Assembly (NCBI GenBank): GCA_005502875.1
Contig: SCMV01000023.1
Span: 1 to 58,811, forward strand
Reading direction: 5' to 3'
DNA from: Comamonadaceae bacterium 2PF
GTDB lineage: Bacteria > Pseudomonadota > Gammaproteobacteria > Burkholderiales > Burkholderiaceae_C
DNA: 58,811 nucleotides
The first letter of the stretch is position 1; each line of letters opens with the position of its first letter. The notes below the pieces were generated by a model, which was not told where the DNA came from, searched no databases, and saw nothing but the letters and a program-made list of their open reading frames with translations. Made by a program: the position numbers and the translations under genes. Below are positions 27,597 to 36,911 of the stretch, piece after piece.

Positions 27597-28349
27597 TCAG
27601 AACGGGTTCATCACAATGTCCGCCCGCCCCGGGTGATTCGGCCGGTCCAGCGGCCCCGGAATCGGCTCGTTCGAGCGGCAAGGGAAGCTGTCCAGGTCAC
27701 GCCGCAAAAAGCTCAGCTCGATCACCGACGGCATCGGCACCCCTTCCACCAACACCACCCCCGCGTAGTTGTTGGCGTGCAGGTGCACCGGCACATGGCT
27801 CACCAGCATCTTCTCCATCGTCTGCCGAAAGCGCGCATGGAAAGCCGGCTCCGCCAACTTGCCCAGGTCGTGCAGCTCACAAGCGATCACGTCAAAGCGC
27901 TTGAGGTCGGCATCGGCCACCGTCGGCAAGGCCTCGTACTCCGCGCCCTCCACGTCGAACTTCAGCAAAGCGCGCTTGGGCTGCAGCGCATCCATGCGCC
28001 GCACCATCTCCGCAAAGCTCACGAAGTCGCCAATCGTCTCCGACGCCCAGCCCTTCTTGTCGAAGATGAAGTTGGCATGCGGCGTCGGCGGGCCTTCCAC
28101 CGTGTGGTCGAACTGCAGGATGCGCGCGCCGCGCTCGGCCATCACGTGGTCAAAGCTCACGTCGTGCCCCACCCCGATGGACAGCACCACGTCGCACTGC
28201 AGCGCCACGGCCGGCAGCACGTAGCCGCCGTCGTAGTCATTGCCCACGCGGACCTTGGGCGTGCGCCGCGTGGCCCAGGGCCGCAGCAGGTCCAGGGCCT
28301 CCAGCACGTCCTGCTGGGTCAGCGGTCGGATCTCGTTCATGTTCATCAT
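27597..28349 (-). CDS. FkbM-family methyltransferase
   Basis: A 250-residue SAM-dependent methyltransferase of the FkbM (Methyltransf_21) type. The early Gly-rich strand (VVLSIGVGHDVSFDH, near residues 55-69) and the FkbM hallmark LKFDVEGAEYEAL (near 128-140) are visible. FkbM enzymes O-methylate sugars or polyketides and are frequent beside glycosyltransferases. It is the last gene of the operon with the type I secretion genes, 45 bases after the GT4 gene, so methylation of a glycan on the exported protein is plausible. Three Met codons lie at the start; the second, at 28346, has better spacing to GGAG. Confidence 0.82.
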   Translation of the reverse strand: MMNMNEIRPLTQQDVLEALDLLRPWATRRTPKVRVGNDYDGGYVLPAVALQCDVVLSIGVGHDVSFDHVMAERGARILQFDHTVEGPPTPHANFIFDKKGWASETIGDFVSFAEMVRRMDALQPKRALLKFDVEGAEYEALPTVADADLKRFDVIACELHDLGKLAEPAFHARFRQTMEKMLVSHVPVHLHANNYAGVVLVEGVPMPSVIELSFLRRDLDSFPCRSNEPIPGPLDRPNHPGRADIVMNPF

Positions 28350-28394
28350 GGGCTCCGGTGGGAGAAAACTGCGGTGGGGTGGTGAAAGCCGCGC

Positions 28395-29567
28395 TCAGTC
28401 GTCGCGGCCAATGAGGGTTTCGAGCCGGTCCACGGCGCGGGCCCAGGAAAACCGTTGCGCCAGGTCCATGCAGTGATCCTGCAGGCGCGGGCGGGCGCTG
28501 CGCCAGCCGTCAACGTGGTCCAGCAAGGCCTGCACAAAGGCCTCGTCAACCACTTCGCGGTAGCGGCCGGCCACGCGGCCTTGCGCATCGAGCTGGTCAC
28601 CGGGGCGGCTGGCCACGCGAGTGGCCACCTCGTCGCTGACGAAGTCGTCGGTGGCGCCGCCATCGGTCACCACCACGGGCGTGCCGCAGGCAATGGCTTC
28701 GAGCACCGGCAGGTTGAAGCCTTCGCCGCGGTAGGGCGAGGCATAGCAGTCGGCCACGCCGTAGAGCAGGCGCAGCTCGGCGGGGTTGAGGTTGCCCGGC
28801 ACCACCATGATGGCGTTGAGCACGCCCTCGGTGAACAGCGCCGGGTGCCGCTGCACCACGTCCTTGATCACCGGCTCGATGGACAGGCCGTAGAGGTCGC
28901 GCTGGTCTTTGAGGATCAGGCGCAGGTGACCGTGGCGTTGGCGCGCACGCGCAAAGCCGATCAGCAGCAGGTCCAGGCCCTTGTTCCAGGTGGCCACGCC
29001 CAGGTTCAAAAAGACGAACTCGTCGCCCTGCAGGCCCAGGTTGGCGCGGTTGGTGGCGCGCTCTTCGCGGCTGAGCGGGTGAAACGTGGCCATGCGCACG
29101 CCGTGGCTGATCACCTCGATGCCGGCGGCGTCAAAGCCGAAGTCCACCAGCCGGTCGCGCGACCAGTTGGTGGGCGTGACGATGCGGTTGCCGCCAGCGG
29201 TGTAAGCCGCGCGGTCGGGCGCGCCGCCCTCGAAGCTTTTCTCGCCCAGGCCCAGCTCGGTGACCATGAAGGTCAGCTGCCGCACGCCGTCCTGGCGCAC
29301 CGGCGCAATGGGCGACGACAGGCTGAGCACCACGTCGGGCCGCTCGTCGCCCGGCTCGGGGATGGCGTCGATGCGGGCCATGTCTTCGGGCGTGAAGCCG
29401 CTGGCGTTGGCCTGGCGGTTCCAGCTGGCGATGGCAAAGGGGCGGTCGCGGTGCGACAGGCGCAGCGAAGGGCGCCTGACCAGCTCCAGCAGCTGGTGCT
29501 GGTTGACCAGGGCGATGGAGTGGTTGACGCCACGCCAGCCTTCGACCAGGAGGTGTTTTTTCGTCAT
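28395..29567 (-). CDS. GT4-type glycosyltransferase
   Basis: A 390-residue retaining glycosyltransferase with a GT-B fold. The C-terminal domain shows FLNLGVATWNKGLDLLL and the family E-x7-E motif in EGFNLPVLEAIACGTPVV (near residues 285-305). The ATG at 29567 overlaps the tolC stop as ATGA, which ties it to the secretion genes. It would add a second sugar to a glycan begun by the GT41 enzyme, or act on another surface glycan. Donor and acceptor are unknown. Confidence 0.87.
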   Translation of the reverse strand: MTKKHLLVEGWRGVNHSIALVNQHQLLELVRRPSLRLSHRDRPFAIASWNRQANASGFTPEDMARIDAIPEPGDERPDVVLSLSSPIAPVRQDGVRQLTFMVTELGLGEKSFEGGAPDRAAYTAGGNRIVTPTNWSRDRLVDFGFDAAGIEVISHGVRMATFHPLSREERATNRANLGLQGDEFVFLNLGVATWNKGLDLLLIGFARARQRHGHLRLILKDQRDLYGLSIEPVIKDVVQRHPALFTEGVLNAIMVVPGNLNPAELRLLYGVADCYASPYRGEGFNLPVLEAIACGTPVVVTDGGATDDFVSDEVATRVASRPGDQLDAQGRVAGRYREVVDEAFVQALLDHVDGWRSARPRLQDHCMDLAQRFSWARAVDRLETLIGRDD

Positions 29568-30943
29568 GGGCGGGCCCAGCTCATCAGGCCTTCGCCCACC
29601 GAGCGCAGGCTCGCGTTGGACTGGGCGCTGTCCATCAGCGCGTTGACGTAGGCCACGCGCTGCGAGAAGTGGTCCGTCTCGGCCGACATGACGTCGAACA
29701 GCGAGCGGCGGCCCAGTTGCGACCATTGCTGGAAGGTGGCCAGGCGCACCTTCTCGGTGTCGCGCAGCAGGGCCACGTAGCGGCGCGCGCGCTCCATCGA
29801 GGTCTGCGCGGCGTCGTGCAGCTGGGCGGCTCGGGTCTGGCGGTCCAGCAGGGTCTGACCCAGCCCGGCGCGCGCCGACTGGGCGCGCTTGTAGGCCGCC
29901 ATCGAGGCCGCTTCCTGCGCGCCACCGTTGAACAGCGACACGTTGACCGACACGCCGGCGCTCCAGCCGCGCACGGTCTGCTCGCCACTGCGCCCGCCGT
30001 TGCCGGAGAACTGCCAGTTCAGCTGGGGCTTCTGGCCGGCCTTGACGGCCTCGGCGTAGCTGTCCAGCGCCTCGGCTTCCTGGCGCGCGCGCAGCACCTC
30101 GGGGTGGCGCTCGATCAGGCGGTTGACCTCGCCGAGGTCGGGCGTGGCCATCAAGGCGCCCACGAAGCTGTCGTTGAGCGAGATCTGGTCACCGACGAAC
30201 TTGCGCAGCGTGAACTCGACCTGGCGCACCAGCGCCACCGACTGGTCGCGCGAGAGCTCGGCCTGCTGCAGCGACTTGCGCGCCTGCACCAGCTCGCTGC
30301 TGCGGCCCTTGTCGGCGGCCACGATTTGTTCCAGCGCGTCCACCAGGCAGCCCATCTTGCGCACCTGTTGTTGGTAGACCTGGGATTGCAGGCGGTAGCG
30401 CTGGCGCTCCAGCGCGGTGTTGACCACCTCCAGCGCCACGCGTTCCTGGCTGACGTTCTCGCCCAGCTTGGCGGCGTCGGCCAGGCGCGTGCGCCAGTCG
30501 ATGAGCGACTGCAGGCGGCCGAAGTCGTACAGCGGCGCCGACACGTTCACGCCCACCGTGGCGCGAGCGCCGTTGGCCGACTTGCTCACGCCATCACCGT
30601 AGGTGCCACCGGCGCCCAGGAAGCCATTGAGGCTCACCTGAGGCAGCCGGCCAGCGCGGATTTCATCCAGGTCGAACCCGGCGGCTTCGGCCAACAAGCG
30701 AGACGCCCCCACCTCCTGGCTGCGGCGCACGGCCTCGCGCACCAGCAGTTGCAGGCTGCTTTGCGGGTCCAGCGGTGCGGCCTCGCCCTGGTTCAGGGGC
30801 ACGGGCTCGCGGATGCCTCGGGGCTCCGGGTTGGACAGGTCGTTGCAGCGGCCACCTGTCTGGGCCAGCGCCATGCCGGACAGCAGGCACAAGCCGGCTG
30901 TCAGCAGGGTCAGGAGCTGCGGAGAACGTCGATGAGCGCGCAT
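29564..30943 (-). CDS. Type I secretion outer-membrane protein, TolC family
   Basis: A 459-residue TolC/LapE-like outer-membrane channel. It has a Sec signal peptide (about residues 1-28, ending GMALA), then two outer-membrane efflux repeats rich in long helices (for example VALEVVNTALERQRYRLQSQ). The ATG at 30943 stands 8 bases after GAGAGG; a GTG at 30952 overlaps the hlyD stop but has no room for a ribosome site. It forms the outer-membrane exit for the ABC-HlyD pair encoded just upstream. Confidence 0.88.
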   Translation of the reverse strand: MRAHRRSPQLLTLLTAGLCLLSGMALAQTGGRCNDLSNPEPRGIREPVPLNQGEAAPLDPQSSLQLLVREAVRRSQEVGASRLLAEAAGFDLDEIRAGRLPQVSLNGFLGAGGTYGDGVSKSANGARATVGVNVSAPLYDFGRLQSLIDWRTRLADAAKLGENVSQERVALEVVNTALERQRYRLQSQVYQQQVRKMGCLVDALEQIVAADKGRSSELVQARKSLQQAELSRDQSVALVRQVEFTLRKFVGDQISLNDSFVGALMATPDLGEVNRLIERHPEVLRARQEAEALDSYAEAVKAGQKPQLNWQFSGNGGRSGEQTVRGWSAGVSVNVSLFNGGAQEAASMAAYKRAQSARAGLGQTLLDRQTRAAQLHDAAQTSMERARRYVALLRDTEKVRLATFQQWSQLGRRSLFDVMSAETDHFSQRVAYVNALMDSAQSNASLRSVGEGLMSWARP

Positions 30944-30948
30944 GGCCT

Positions 30949-32202
30949 TCACCTCTCTGTGAAGGCTTCGTTGTATCGCAGCATCGGTTTGAGCAAATAG
31001 CGGAGAACAGACTGTTCTCCGGTGCGTATTTCAACGCTCGCCGTCATGCCGGGGATGATCGGCAGGGGCTTGCCGTGCTGTTGGAGGGTCGACAGCTCGG
31101 TGCGAATCAGGGCCCGGTAGTAGCTGTTGTCGCCCGACGCGGCCTTGCCTTCTTCGGTCAGCGCGTCCGGGCTGATGTAGTCGATGCGCCCCTGCAGGCC
31201 GCCATAGGTGTAGTAGTCGTAGGCGCTGAGCTTGACCAGGGTCGACAGGCCCAGGCGCACGAAACCGATGTCCGCCGGCTTGACCCGGGCTTCGACCAGC
31301 AGCTGCGCGCCCACCGGCGCGATCTCCATGATCGGCGCGCCCGCCTGCACCACCCCGCCAATCGTCGCCACCTTGATGTGCTTGATCACGCCACGGATGG
31401 GCGACTTGAGCGAGGTGCGCTGCAGCACGTCCTGCTTGACCACCATCTGCTCTTCGATCTGGGCCAGCTCGGTGCGGGCCTTGACCAGGTCGCTGCTGGC
31501 GTCCTGCCTGAAGCGGTTGGTGCGGTCCTGGATCTGCAGCATCAGGTCGTTGACCTGGCGGCGCAGGCGCATCACCTCGACGTCCGACAACAAGCCCCGG
31601 CTCGCCAGGGTCTCGGACATGCGCAGCTCGCGTTGCAGCAGGCCCAGGTTGCGCCGGTTCACGGCCACGGCCTCGTCCAGCGAGAAGCGCCGCGCATCGA
31701 AGGCATCGCGCTCGCCTTCGACCAGGGTTTCGTCCTTGGCCACATCGGGCGGGAACTTCAAAGGCCGCCCCGTGGCCTCGGCGCTCAGCCGCGCGATCAT
31801 GGCCTTGAGCGCCAGGCGCTTGGCCTGCCCTTCCTGCTGGGCCGCCTCCACGCGCGTCGGGTCGAGCTGAGCCAGCTCCTGGCCCTTGTCGACGACCATG
31901 CCCTCGCGCACCTTGAGCTCACGCAAGATGCCGCCTTCCAGGCTGGAGATGACCTGCTCGCGCCCATCGGGCACGACCTTGGCCTCGGCGCGCGTGATCA
32001 TGTCCACGCGCGCGGTCGCGGCCCAGAACACCGTCAGCGCCACGAAGCCGGCCATCAGCCACAGCACCCAGTTGGCGCGCGGCGTGCCCTCGGCCATGCG
32101 GGCCTGGCTCACGCCCGACAGAAACTGCTCGTCCCCGGGGAAGAAGCGCCCCGAGGACGGCGAGCGGCCTTTGCGACCGAATCCGGGCAGCCTCAATTTC
32201 AT
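30949..32202 (-). CDS. Type I secretion membrane fusion protein, HlyD family
   Basis: A 417-residue adaptor with one N-terminal membrane helix (about residues 45-65), a split biotinyl-lipoyl domain, a long coiled-coil hairpin (about 95-265) and the HlyD signature region near the C-terminus (YYRALIRTEL and IIPGMTASVEIRTGEQSVLRYLLKP). It bridges the ABC exporter and the TolC channel. The ATG at 32202 overlaps the exporter stop as ATGA. Confidence 0.92.
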   Translation of the reverse strand: MKLRLPGFGRKGRSPSSGRFFPGDEQFLSGVSQARMAEGTPRANWVLWLMAGFVALTVFWAATARVDMITRAEAKVVPDGREQVISSLEGGILRELKVREGMVVDKGQELAQLDPTRVEAAQQEGQAKRLALKAMIARLSAEATGRPLKFPPDVAKDETLVEGERDAFDARRFSLDEAVAVNRRNLGLLQRELRMSETLASRGLLSDVEVMRLRRQVNDLMLQIQDRTNRFRQDASSDLVKARTELAQIEEQMVVKQDVLQRTSLKSPIRGVIKHIKVATIGGVVQAGAPIMEIAPVGAQLLVEARVKPADIGFVRLGLSTLVKLSAYDYYTYGGLQGRIDYISPDALTEEGKAASGDNSYYRALIRTELSTLQQHGKPLPIIPGMTASVEIRTGEQSVLRYLLKPMLRYNEAFTER

Positions 32203-34643
32203 GAGGGCACCCGGTACGGTGGGTCAGACAAGTCCACGAAGGACTCATCGGGCGGATCTGGTGGCGGCGTGGGCTGCGCTTGCGCCGCTGCGGCCACGGC
32301 TTGCGGTCGCGGCGCGGTGGGGGCGGCCTGGGTGGCGCCCCCGGCCACCGCAGTAGGCGCAGCACCAGCCGCCGCAGCCGTAGGCGCCCCACCCTGCGGG
32401 CTGGCCACCGGCGAAACCGGCTGGCGCCCCGAGAGCGCCGCCATCACCTGGGCCTTCGGCCCGCTGGCCACCACGCGGCCCGAGTCCACCACGATGACGT
32501 GGTCCACCAATTCCAGCAACGCCGGCCGGTGCGTGACCACCACCAGCGTGCGCTTGGGCAAGATCCCCGACAGGCGCCGCACGAAGTCCACCTCGGCCTG
32601 CGCGTCCATCGCGCTGGTGGGCTCGTCCATCAGCAGCACCGAGGGCTTGGTGATCAGGCAGCGCGCCAGGGCCACCAGCTGGCGCTGGCCGCCCGAGAGC
32701 ATGCAACCGCCCTCGCCCACCTGCATGTCCAGGCCCATGGGGTGGTTGGCCACCACCTTGTCCAGGCCCGTCATCTGCAGCACCGAGGCCAGCAGGCGTG
32801 GGTCGGCGTGCGCGCGCCCCAGCAAGATGTTGTCGCGCAGCGTGCCCGTGAACAGCCTCGGCTCCTGTGCCACAAAGCCCACGTGGGCGCGGTAATCGGT
32901 CGGGTCCACCTGGCGCAGGTCCAGGCCATCGACCTCGACCATGCCGTCGGTCGGCTGGTACAAGCCGGCGAGCAAACGCAGCACCGTCGACTTGCCGCTG
33001 CCCATCTTGCCGAGGATGGCCACGCGCTGGCCCGGCAGGATGTTGACGTTCAAATCCTTGAGCACCGACTGCGCGTGGTCGTGCGTGCCCTTGGGGTAGG
33101 CAAACGACACCTCGCGCAAAGCCAGCTGCCCGCGCAGCTTGGGCATGGGCAGGTAGGGCCGATCGGGCACGCGCTCCGAAGGCAGGCCCATGATGCGGTC
33201 GAGCATGCGCAGGGCCGCGCGCGCGCCCTGGTAACGCGTCGCCAGGCTGATGACGCTGCCCAGCGGCGCCACCGCACGCCCCGCGAACATCACCGAGCCG
33301 ATCAGCGCACCACCGGTGATGACACCGTCGTGCACCAGGTGGACGCCCCACACCAGCATCACCACCGTGATGAGCTGCTGCGACACCGTCGACGCGTTGT
33401 TGACCCAGCTGGAGAGCGCCCTGGCCCGCACGCTCGACTGCGACGCCGCGGCGTTGGCCTCTTCGTAGCGGCGCAGGAAGTGCCCGGCGGCACCCGCGGC
33501 GCGGATGTCCTCGATGCCTTCCACGGCCTCGACCATCACGCCCTGCATGTCGGCGTGCTGTTTGACGTTGGCATTGAGCAGCTTGGCCAGCACGCCCTGG
33601 ATCAGCCACGACAGCCCCAGCAGCACCGGCACCGCGATCACCAGCACCCAGCCCAGCGGGCCAGCGGTGATGAAGGTCATCGCGATGAACAGGAACACGA
33701 ACGGCAGGTCGGTCAGCGTCGACAGCGTGGCCGAGGCGCTGAAGTCGCGCACCGTCTCGATCTGCGTGAGCTGGTGCGTGAAGCTGCCCGAGGAATCGGG
33801 GCGGTTCTCCAGCCGCAGGCTCAGCGCCTTCTTGAACAGGATGTTGCCCAGCATCAGGTCGGCCTTCTTGCCGGCCAGGTCGAGCAGGTGGCTGCGCAAC
33901 TGGCGCGCCAGCAGGTCGAAGACCAGGGCCACGAACACACCGGCCGCCAGCGACCACAGCGTCACCAGCGCCTGGTGCGGGATCACGCGGTCGAACACCA
34001 CCGACGAGAACAGCCCGGTCACCAACATCAGCACGTTGGTCAGCAGCGCCGCGATCATCGCCGAGCGGTAGTACGGCATGAAGCGCTTGAGCGTGTGCCA
34101 CAGCCAGTGGCCATCGGGCTCGGTGAACTCGCCATCGCGGTGCACCGTCTCGCTCGCCGTGGGCGAGGCCATCAGCGCAAAGCCCGTGTACTCGACCAAC
34201 AGGTCGGCCGCGGCCGCTTCCATGGTGATGCCTTCCACGGGCATCACCACCTCGTAGCGCTCCTGCCCGGGTGAGGCGGCATCCGACTCGATGCGGCGCA
34301 CCAGGATGCAGACCTCGCCACCACGCAGCAGCAGCACCACCGGGAACAGCAGCCCCAGGATCTGGTGCGGCTCGCGCTTGACGATGGCGGCCTGGAACCC
34401 CGCGTCGCGCATCACGCGCACGGCGTTGGTCGGCATCAGCGGCGAGGTGAAACCGGTTTCACCCAGCAGCGATGCCGCCGTGCGCTCGCGCCCGTGGTGA
34501 CGGCACAGCCACAGCAACGCGTCCAGCAGCGGGTCTTCCGCACGCGCGTCCGCCGCCGTGCCCGGCGCGGGCTCGGTGTTGCCAGGCGGCACCGTGGTGT
34601 CGGCCGGCAGCTCGGTGGGGGGGGCGCTGTCGGGCTGCGTCAA
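32199..34643 (-). CDS. Type I secretion ABC exporter (LapB/LssB-like)
   Basis: An 814-residue exporter. Residues about 35-165 form a C39-peptidase-like domain (DALLWLCRHHG) of the LapB type that binds but does not cut substrates. Six membrane helices follow (about 195-470), then the ATPase: Walker A GKMGSGKST near 545, signature LSGGQRQ, Walker B VLLMDEP, and H-loop THR. An unusual Ala/Pro/Gln-rich tail of about 75 residues follows the ATPase. The start is TTG 34643, 6 bases after GGAG; no better codon is in frame. LapB-type exporters carry giant adhesins, which fits the octapeptide protein as cargo. Confidence 0.92.
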   Translation of the reverse strand: MTQPDSAPPTELPADTTVPPGNTEPAPGTAADARAEDPLLDALLWLCRHHGRERTAASLLGETGFTSPLMPTNAVRVMRDAGFQAAIVKREPHQILGLLFPVVLLLRGGEVCILVRRIESDAASPGQERYEVVMPVEGITMEAAAADLLVEYTGFALMASPTASETVHRDGEFTEPDGHWLWHTLKRFMPYYRSAMIAALLTNVLMLVTGLFSSVVFDRVIPHQALVTLWSLAAGVFVALVFDLLARQLRSHLLDLAGKKADLMLGNILFKKALSLRLENRPDSSGSFTHQLTQIETVRDFSASATLSTLTDLPFVFLFIAMTFITAGPLGWVLVIAVPVLLGLSWLIQGVLAKLLNANVKQHADMQGVMVEAVEGIEDIRAAGAAGHFLRRYEEANAAASQSSVRARALSSWVNNASTVSQQLITVVMLVWGVHLVHDGVITGGALIGSVMFAGRAVAPLGSVISLATRYQGARAALRMLDRIMGLPSERVPDRPYLPMPKLRGQLALREVSFAYPKGTHDHAQSVLKDLNVNILPGQRVAILGKMGSGKSTVLRLLAGLYQPTDGMVEVDGLDLRQVDPTDYRAHVGFVAQEPRLFTGTLRDNILLGRAHADPRLLASVLQMTGLDKVVANHPMGLDMQVGEGGCMLSGGQRQLVALARCLITKPSVLLMDEPTSAMDAQAEVDFVRRLSGILPKRTLVVVTHRPALLELVDHVIVVDSGRVVASGPKAQVMAALSGRQPVSPVASPQGGAPTAAAAGAAPTAVAGGATQAAPTAPRPQAVAAAAQAQPTPPPDPPDESFVDLSDPPYRVPS

Positions 34644-34681
34644 GGAAGGCTCCGTCGCTTCACTTCTTCGCTGAGGGGCCC

Positions 34682-36565
34682 TCAGGCCTCGCCCAGGGTG
34701 CCGGCCACAAGGGCCTCAAGCTGGTTTTCAAGGTCTCGCACCAGGCCTGGCGTGTCGAACAGCGGGGTCTGGAATCGGTGCTCGGCCAGGTAGCGGCGGT
34801 GGCTGGCCACGCGCGCCGGCTCACGGCCCAGCGTGATCGCCATGCGCTCGTAGGCCTCGGGGCTGTTGGTCACCAGGTCGGGCAAGCCCACCGCGTGCAG
34901 CAGGCTGCCCGCCATGCGCGACACGAAGGTGCGCCCCGAACAGGTCAGGATGGGCACGCCCATGAACAACACGTCGTTGGCCGTGGTGCCCGCGTTGTAC
35001 GGAAAGGTGTCGAGGATCAGGTCCGCCGCCGTGAAGCGAGCCAGGTAGTCGGCCGGCGCCACGCGCGGCGCAAAGACCAGGCGCGCCGGGTCCACGCCAT
35101 GGGCGCTCGCCTCGGCGCGCATGTTGGCTTCGGCCCAGCGGTTGTCGGCCAGCAGCCACAGCACGCTGCCCGGCACCTGCGCCAGCACGCGCATCCACAG
35201 CTGGAACAGCGCCTGGCCCATCTTGAAGTTGTTGTTGAACGAGCAGTAAACGAAGCCCTCTTCAGGCAGGCCGCACTGCGCGCGCGTGGGCGGTGCAGAG
35301 GCCACGCGCTGGCGGTCGCTCGACTGGAAGCACTTGCTCAGGTAGAGCGGCCGCTCGGTCATGTAAGGCAGCAGCTCAGGCGGCATCACGAAGCGGTCGG
35401 CGATCACGCGGTCGATGGACGGCAGGCCCGTGGTGCCCGGAAAGCCCAGGTAGGTCAGTTGATGCCGCGCAGGACGCCAGCTCAGGATGTCGGCACGCGC
35501 CCCCGAGGTCAGGCCCTGCAGGTCGATCAGCACGTCGATGTCGTCTGCGGCGATGCGGCGCGCCACGGCCTCGTCGCTCAGGCTCGCCACCGGCACGTGG
35601 TGGTCGAGCGAGCCACGGATGCGGGCCTGCAGCGCGCTGCCGTCCTCGCGGCTCCAGCAGTAGGCAAAGGTCTCGAAGCGGCCGCGGTCGATCAGCTCGA
35701 TGAGCTCGACAGTCAACAGCCCAACGGCGTGCAGGCACAGGTCACCCGAGAGGAAGGCCAGGCGCAGCTTGCCCGGGCGTTGGCGTACCGGCGCTGCCAG
35801 CTTCGTGGTCACCGGCTTGACGCGCTCGTGCACGAAGGTGCGCGCGGCCAGCAGCTGCATGGCCGGGTCGTCGCTGGCGCCCAGCATGGCCAGCGGCGAC
35901 GTGCCCAGCTGCAACGCACAAGGCGTCACGCCCGGCACGGGCGCGTACACGGGCCACTCGCACTGTTTCTGGCGGATGTGCACCAGGTGCTGGATGACGC
36001 GCGACTGGTCGGGCTGCAGCAGCAGGCTGCGCTTCATCGCGGCTTCGGATTCGTCGTAGCGGCGCTGCTGCTCGAGCATGCGCGCGGAATTGTTCAGGGC
36101 GTGCAGCGGCAGCTCCAGGTCCACCTGCTGACCCGCCTGGCCTTGCTGCGCCGAGAGCTGCAGCACCATGTCCCAGGCCGCCAGGGCCTCGTCGTGGCGG
36201 CCCTGGTGCTCCAGTTGGTGGCCCAGGTTCAGGTGCGCCTGCATGAAGCCAGGCGCCAGTTGCAAGGCTTCGCGGTAAGCGGCCTCGGCGGCCACGTGCT
36301 CGCCCATGCCCCCCAGCACCGTGCCGTGGTTGAACAGCGCGATGTGCCGCTGTGGCGACTGCGTGTGGGCCAGCCACGCCTCATATAGGCTGCGCACCAA
36401 CGACGGCTGCACCACCACGTCCGGGCGCTGAGCCACCTCCAGCAAGGTCATCAGCGGCATCTGGCCCGAGCCGGCCTGGGCCAGCACCTGCTCGAAGGCA
36501 GTGGTGGCTGCGGTCGGCTGCCCTGCCCCCTGGCGCAACAACTGATCGTCTCGGCTTCGGTCCAT
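34682..36565 (-). CDS. GT41 (OGT/HMW1C-like) protein glycosyltransferase
   Basis: A 627-residue cytoplasmic enzyme. Residues about 70-220 contain TPR-type helical repeats (AEAAYREALQLAPGFMQAHL), and residues about 265-620 the GT41 catalytic region (LGFPGTTGLPSIDRVIADRF, YCSFNNNFKMG, ILDTFPYNAGTTANDVLFMG). GT41 covers Ser/Thr O-GlcNAc transferases and the HMW1C-type enzymes that glycosylate adhesin Asn residues. In PYNAGTT the His of the usual GHTT is Ala-Gly. The ATG at 36565 is 7 bases after GAGAGGA. It heads the operon, 38 bases before the type I exporter, so the exported protein is the likely acceptor. Confidence 0.88.
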   Translation of the reverse strand: MDRSRDDQLLRQGAGQPTAATTAFEQVLAQAGSGQMPLMTLLEVAQRPDVVVQPSLVRSLYEAWLAHTQSPQRHIALFNHGTVLGGMGEHVAAEAAYREALQLAPGFMQAHLNLGHQLEHQGRHDEALAAWDMVLQLSAQQGQAGQQVDLELPLHALNNSARMLEQQRRYDESEAAMKRSLLLQPDQSRVIQHLVHIRQKQCEWPVYAPVPGVTPCALQLGTSPLAMLGASDDPAMQLLAARTFVHERVKPVTTKLAAPVRQRPGKLRLAFLSGDLCLHAVGLLTVELIELIDRGRFETFAYCWSREDGSALQARIRGSLDHHVPVASLSDEAVARRIAADDIDVLIDLQGLTSGARADILSWRPARHQLTYLGFPGTTGLPSIDRVIADRFVMPPELLPYMTERPLYLSKCFQSSDRQRVASAPPTRAQCGLPEEGFVYCSFNNNFKMGQALFQLWMRVLAQVPGSVLWLLADNRWAEANMRAEASAHGVDPARLVFAPRVAPADYLARFTAADLILDTFPYNAGTTANDVLFMGVPILTCSGRTFVSRMAGSLLHAVGLPDLVTNSPEAYERMAITLGREPARVASHRRYLAEHRFQTPLFDTPGLVRDLENQLEALVAGTLGEA

Positions 36566-36617
36566 CGACACACGTCCTCTCGAACCCCGGTGGCGGGCGC
36601 CATGGGGGATGTGTCGA

Positions 36618-36644
36618 TGCTAGGCAAAGGCCCAAACGGCTTGA
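36618..36644 (-). promoter_or_regulatory. Weak sigma-28-like site before the GT41-secretion operon
   Basis: On the minus strand TCAAGCCG (36637-36644) and GCCTAGCA (36618-36625) are 11 bases apart, as in FliA promoters. Each half matches about 5 of 8 positions. It resembles the site before the giant gene (TCAAG and GCC are shared with the same spacing). The downstream end is 52 bases from the ATG. It could be a chance match. Confidence 0.3.
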
Positions 36645-36742
36645 GCCGGATTACAGCGCCTGGAAGCGGCCAATTCTGGCGTCAGGGCCTTGTTGGCAGC
36701 CTGGCGCTGGGCGAGCGGAAGATGGGCTCAGGGTCGCCGCGC

Positions 36743-36784
36743 AACAAAAAAGCCCCACCAGCGCGAGCGAGTGGGGCTTTGTTT
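36743..36784. terminator. Bidirectional terminator after the first tRNA-Cys
   Basis: Stem AGCCCCAC (36751-36758) / GTGGGGCT (36771-36778) with A-run before and T-run after, so it can work on either strand. A near-identical copy follows the second tRNA-Cys at 37405-37450. Confidence 0.85.
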
Positions 36785-36788
36785 GTTC

Positions 36789-36862
36789 TGGAGGCGCGGC
36801 CCGGAGTCGAACCGGGCTGGACGGATTTGCAATCCGGTGCATAACCGCTTTGCTACCGCGCC
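36789..36862 (-). tRNA. tRNA-Cys (GCA), copy 1
   Basis: A 74-base cloverleaf with encoded CCA. The anticodon GCA lies in TTGCAAA and the acceptor stem GGCGCGG pairs with CCGCGCC. It is cotranscribed after tRNA-Gly. Confidence 0.96.
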
Positions 36863-36911
36863 AGAGCTTGAAAAAAGGGAAGCCAAGTCAAACCGGGCTT
36901 CCCTTCGAATG

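Noticed and set aside
27597-36565. LapD/LapG-type release proteins near the secretion operon
   Set aside because: No periplasmic transglutaminase-like protease or GGDEF/EAL receptor is encoded in the window, so a Lap-type release switch cannot be claimed.
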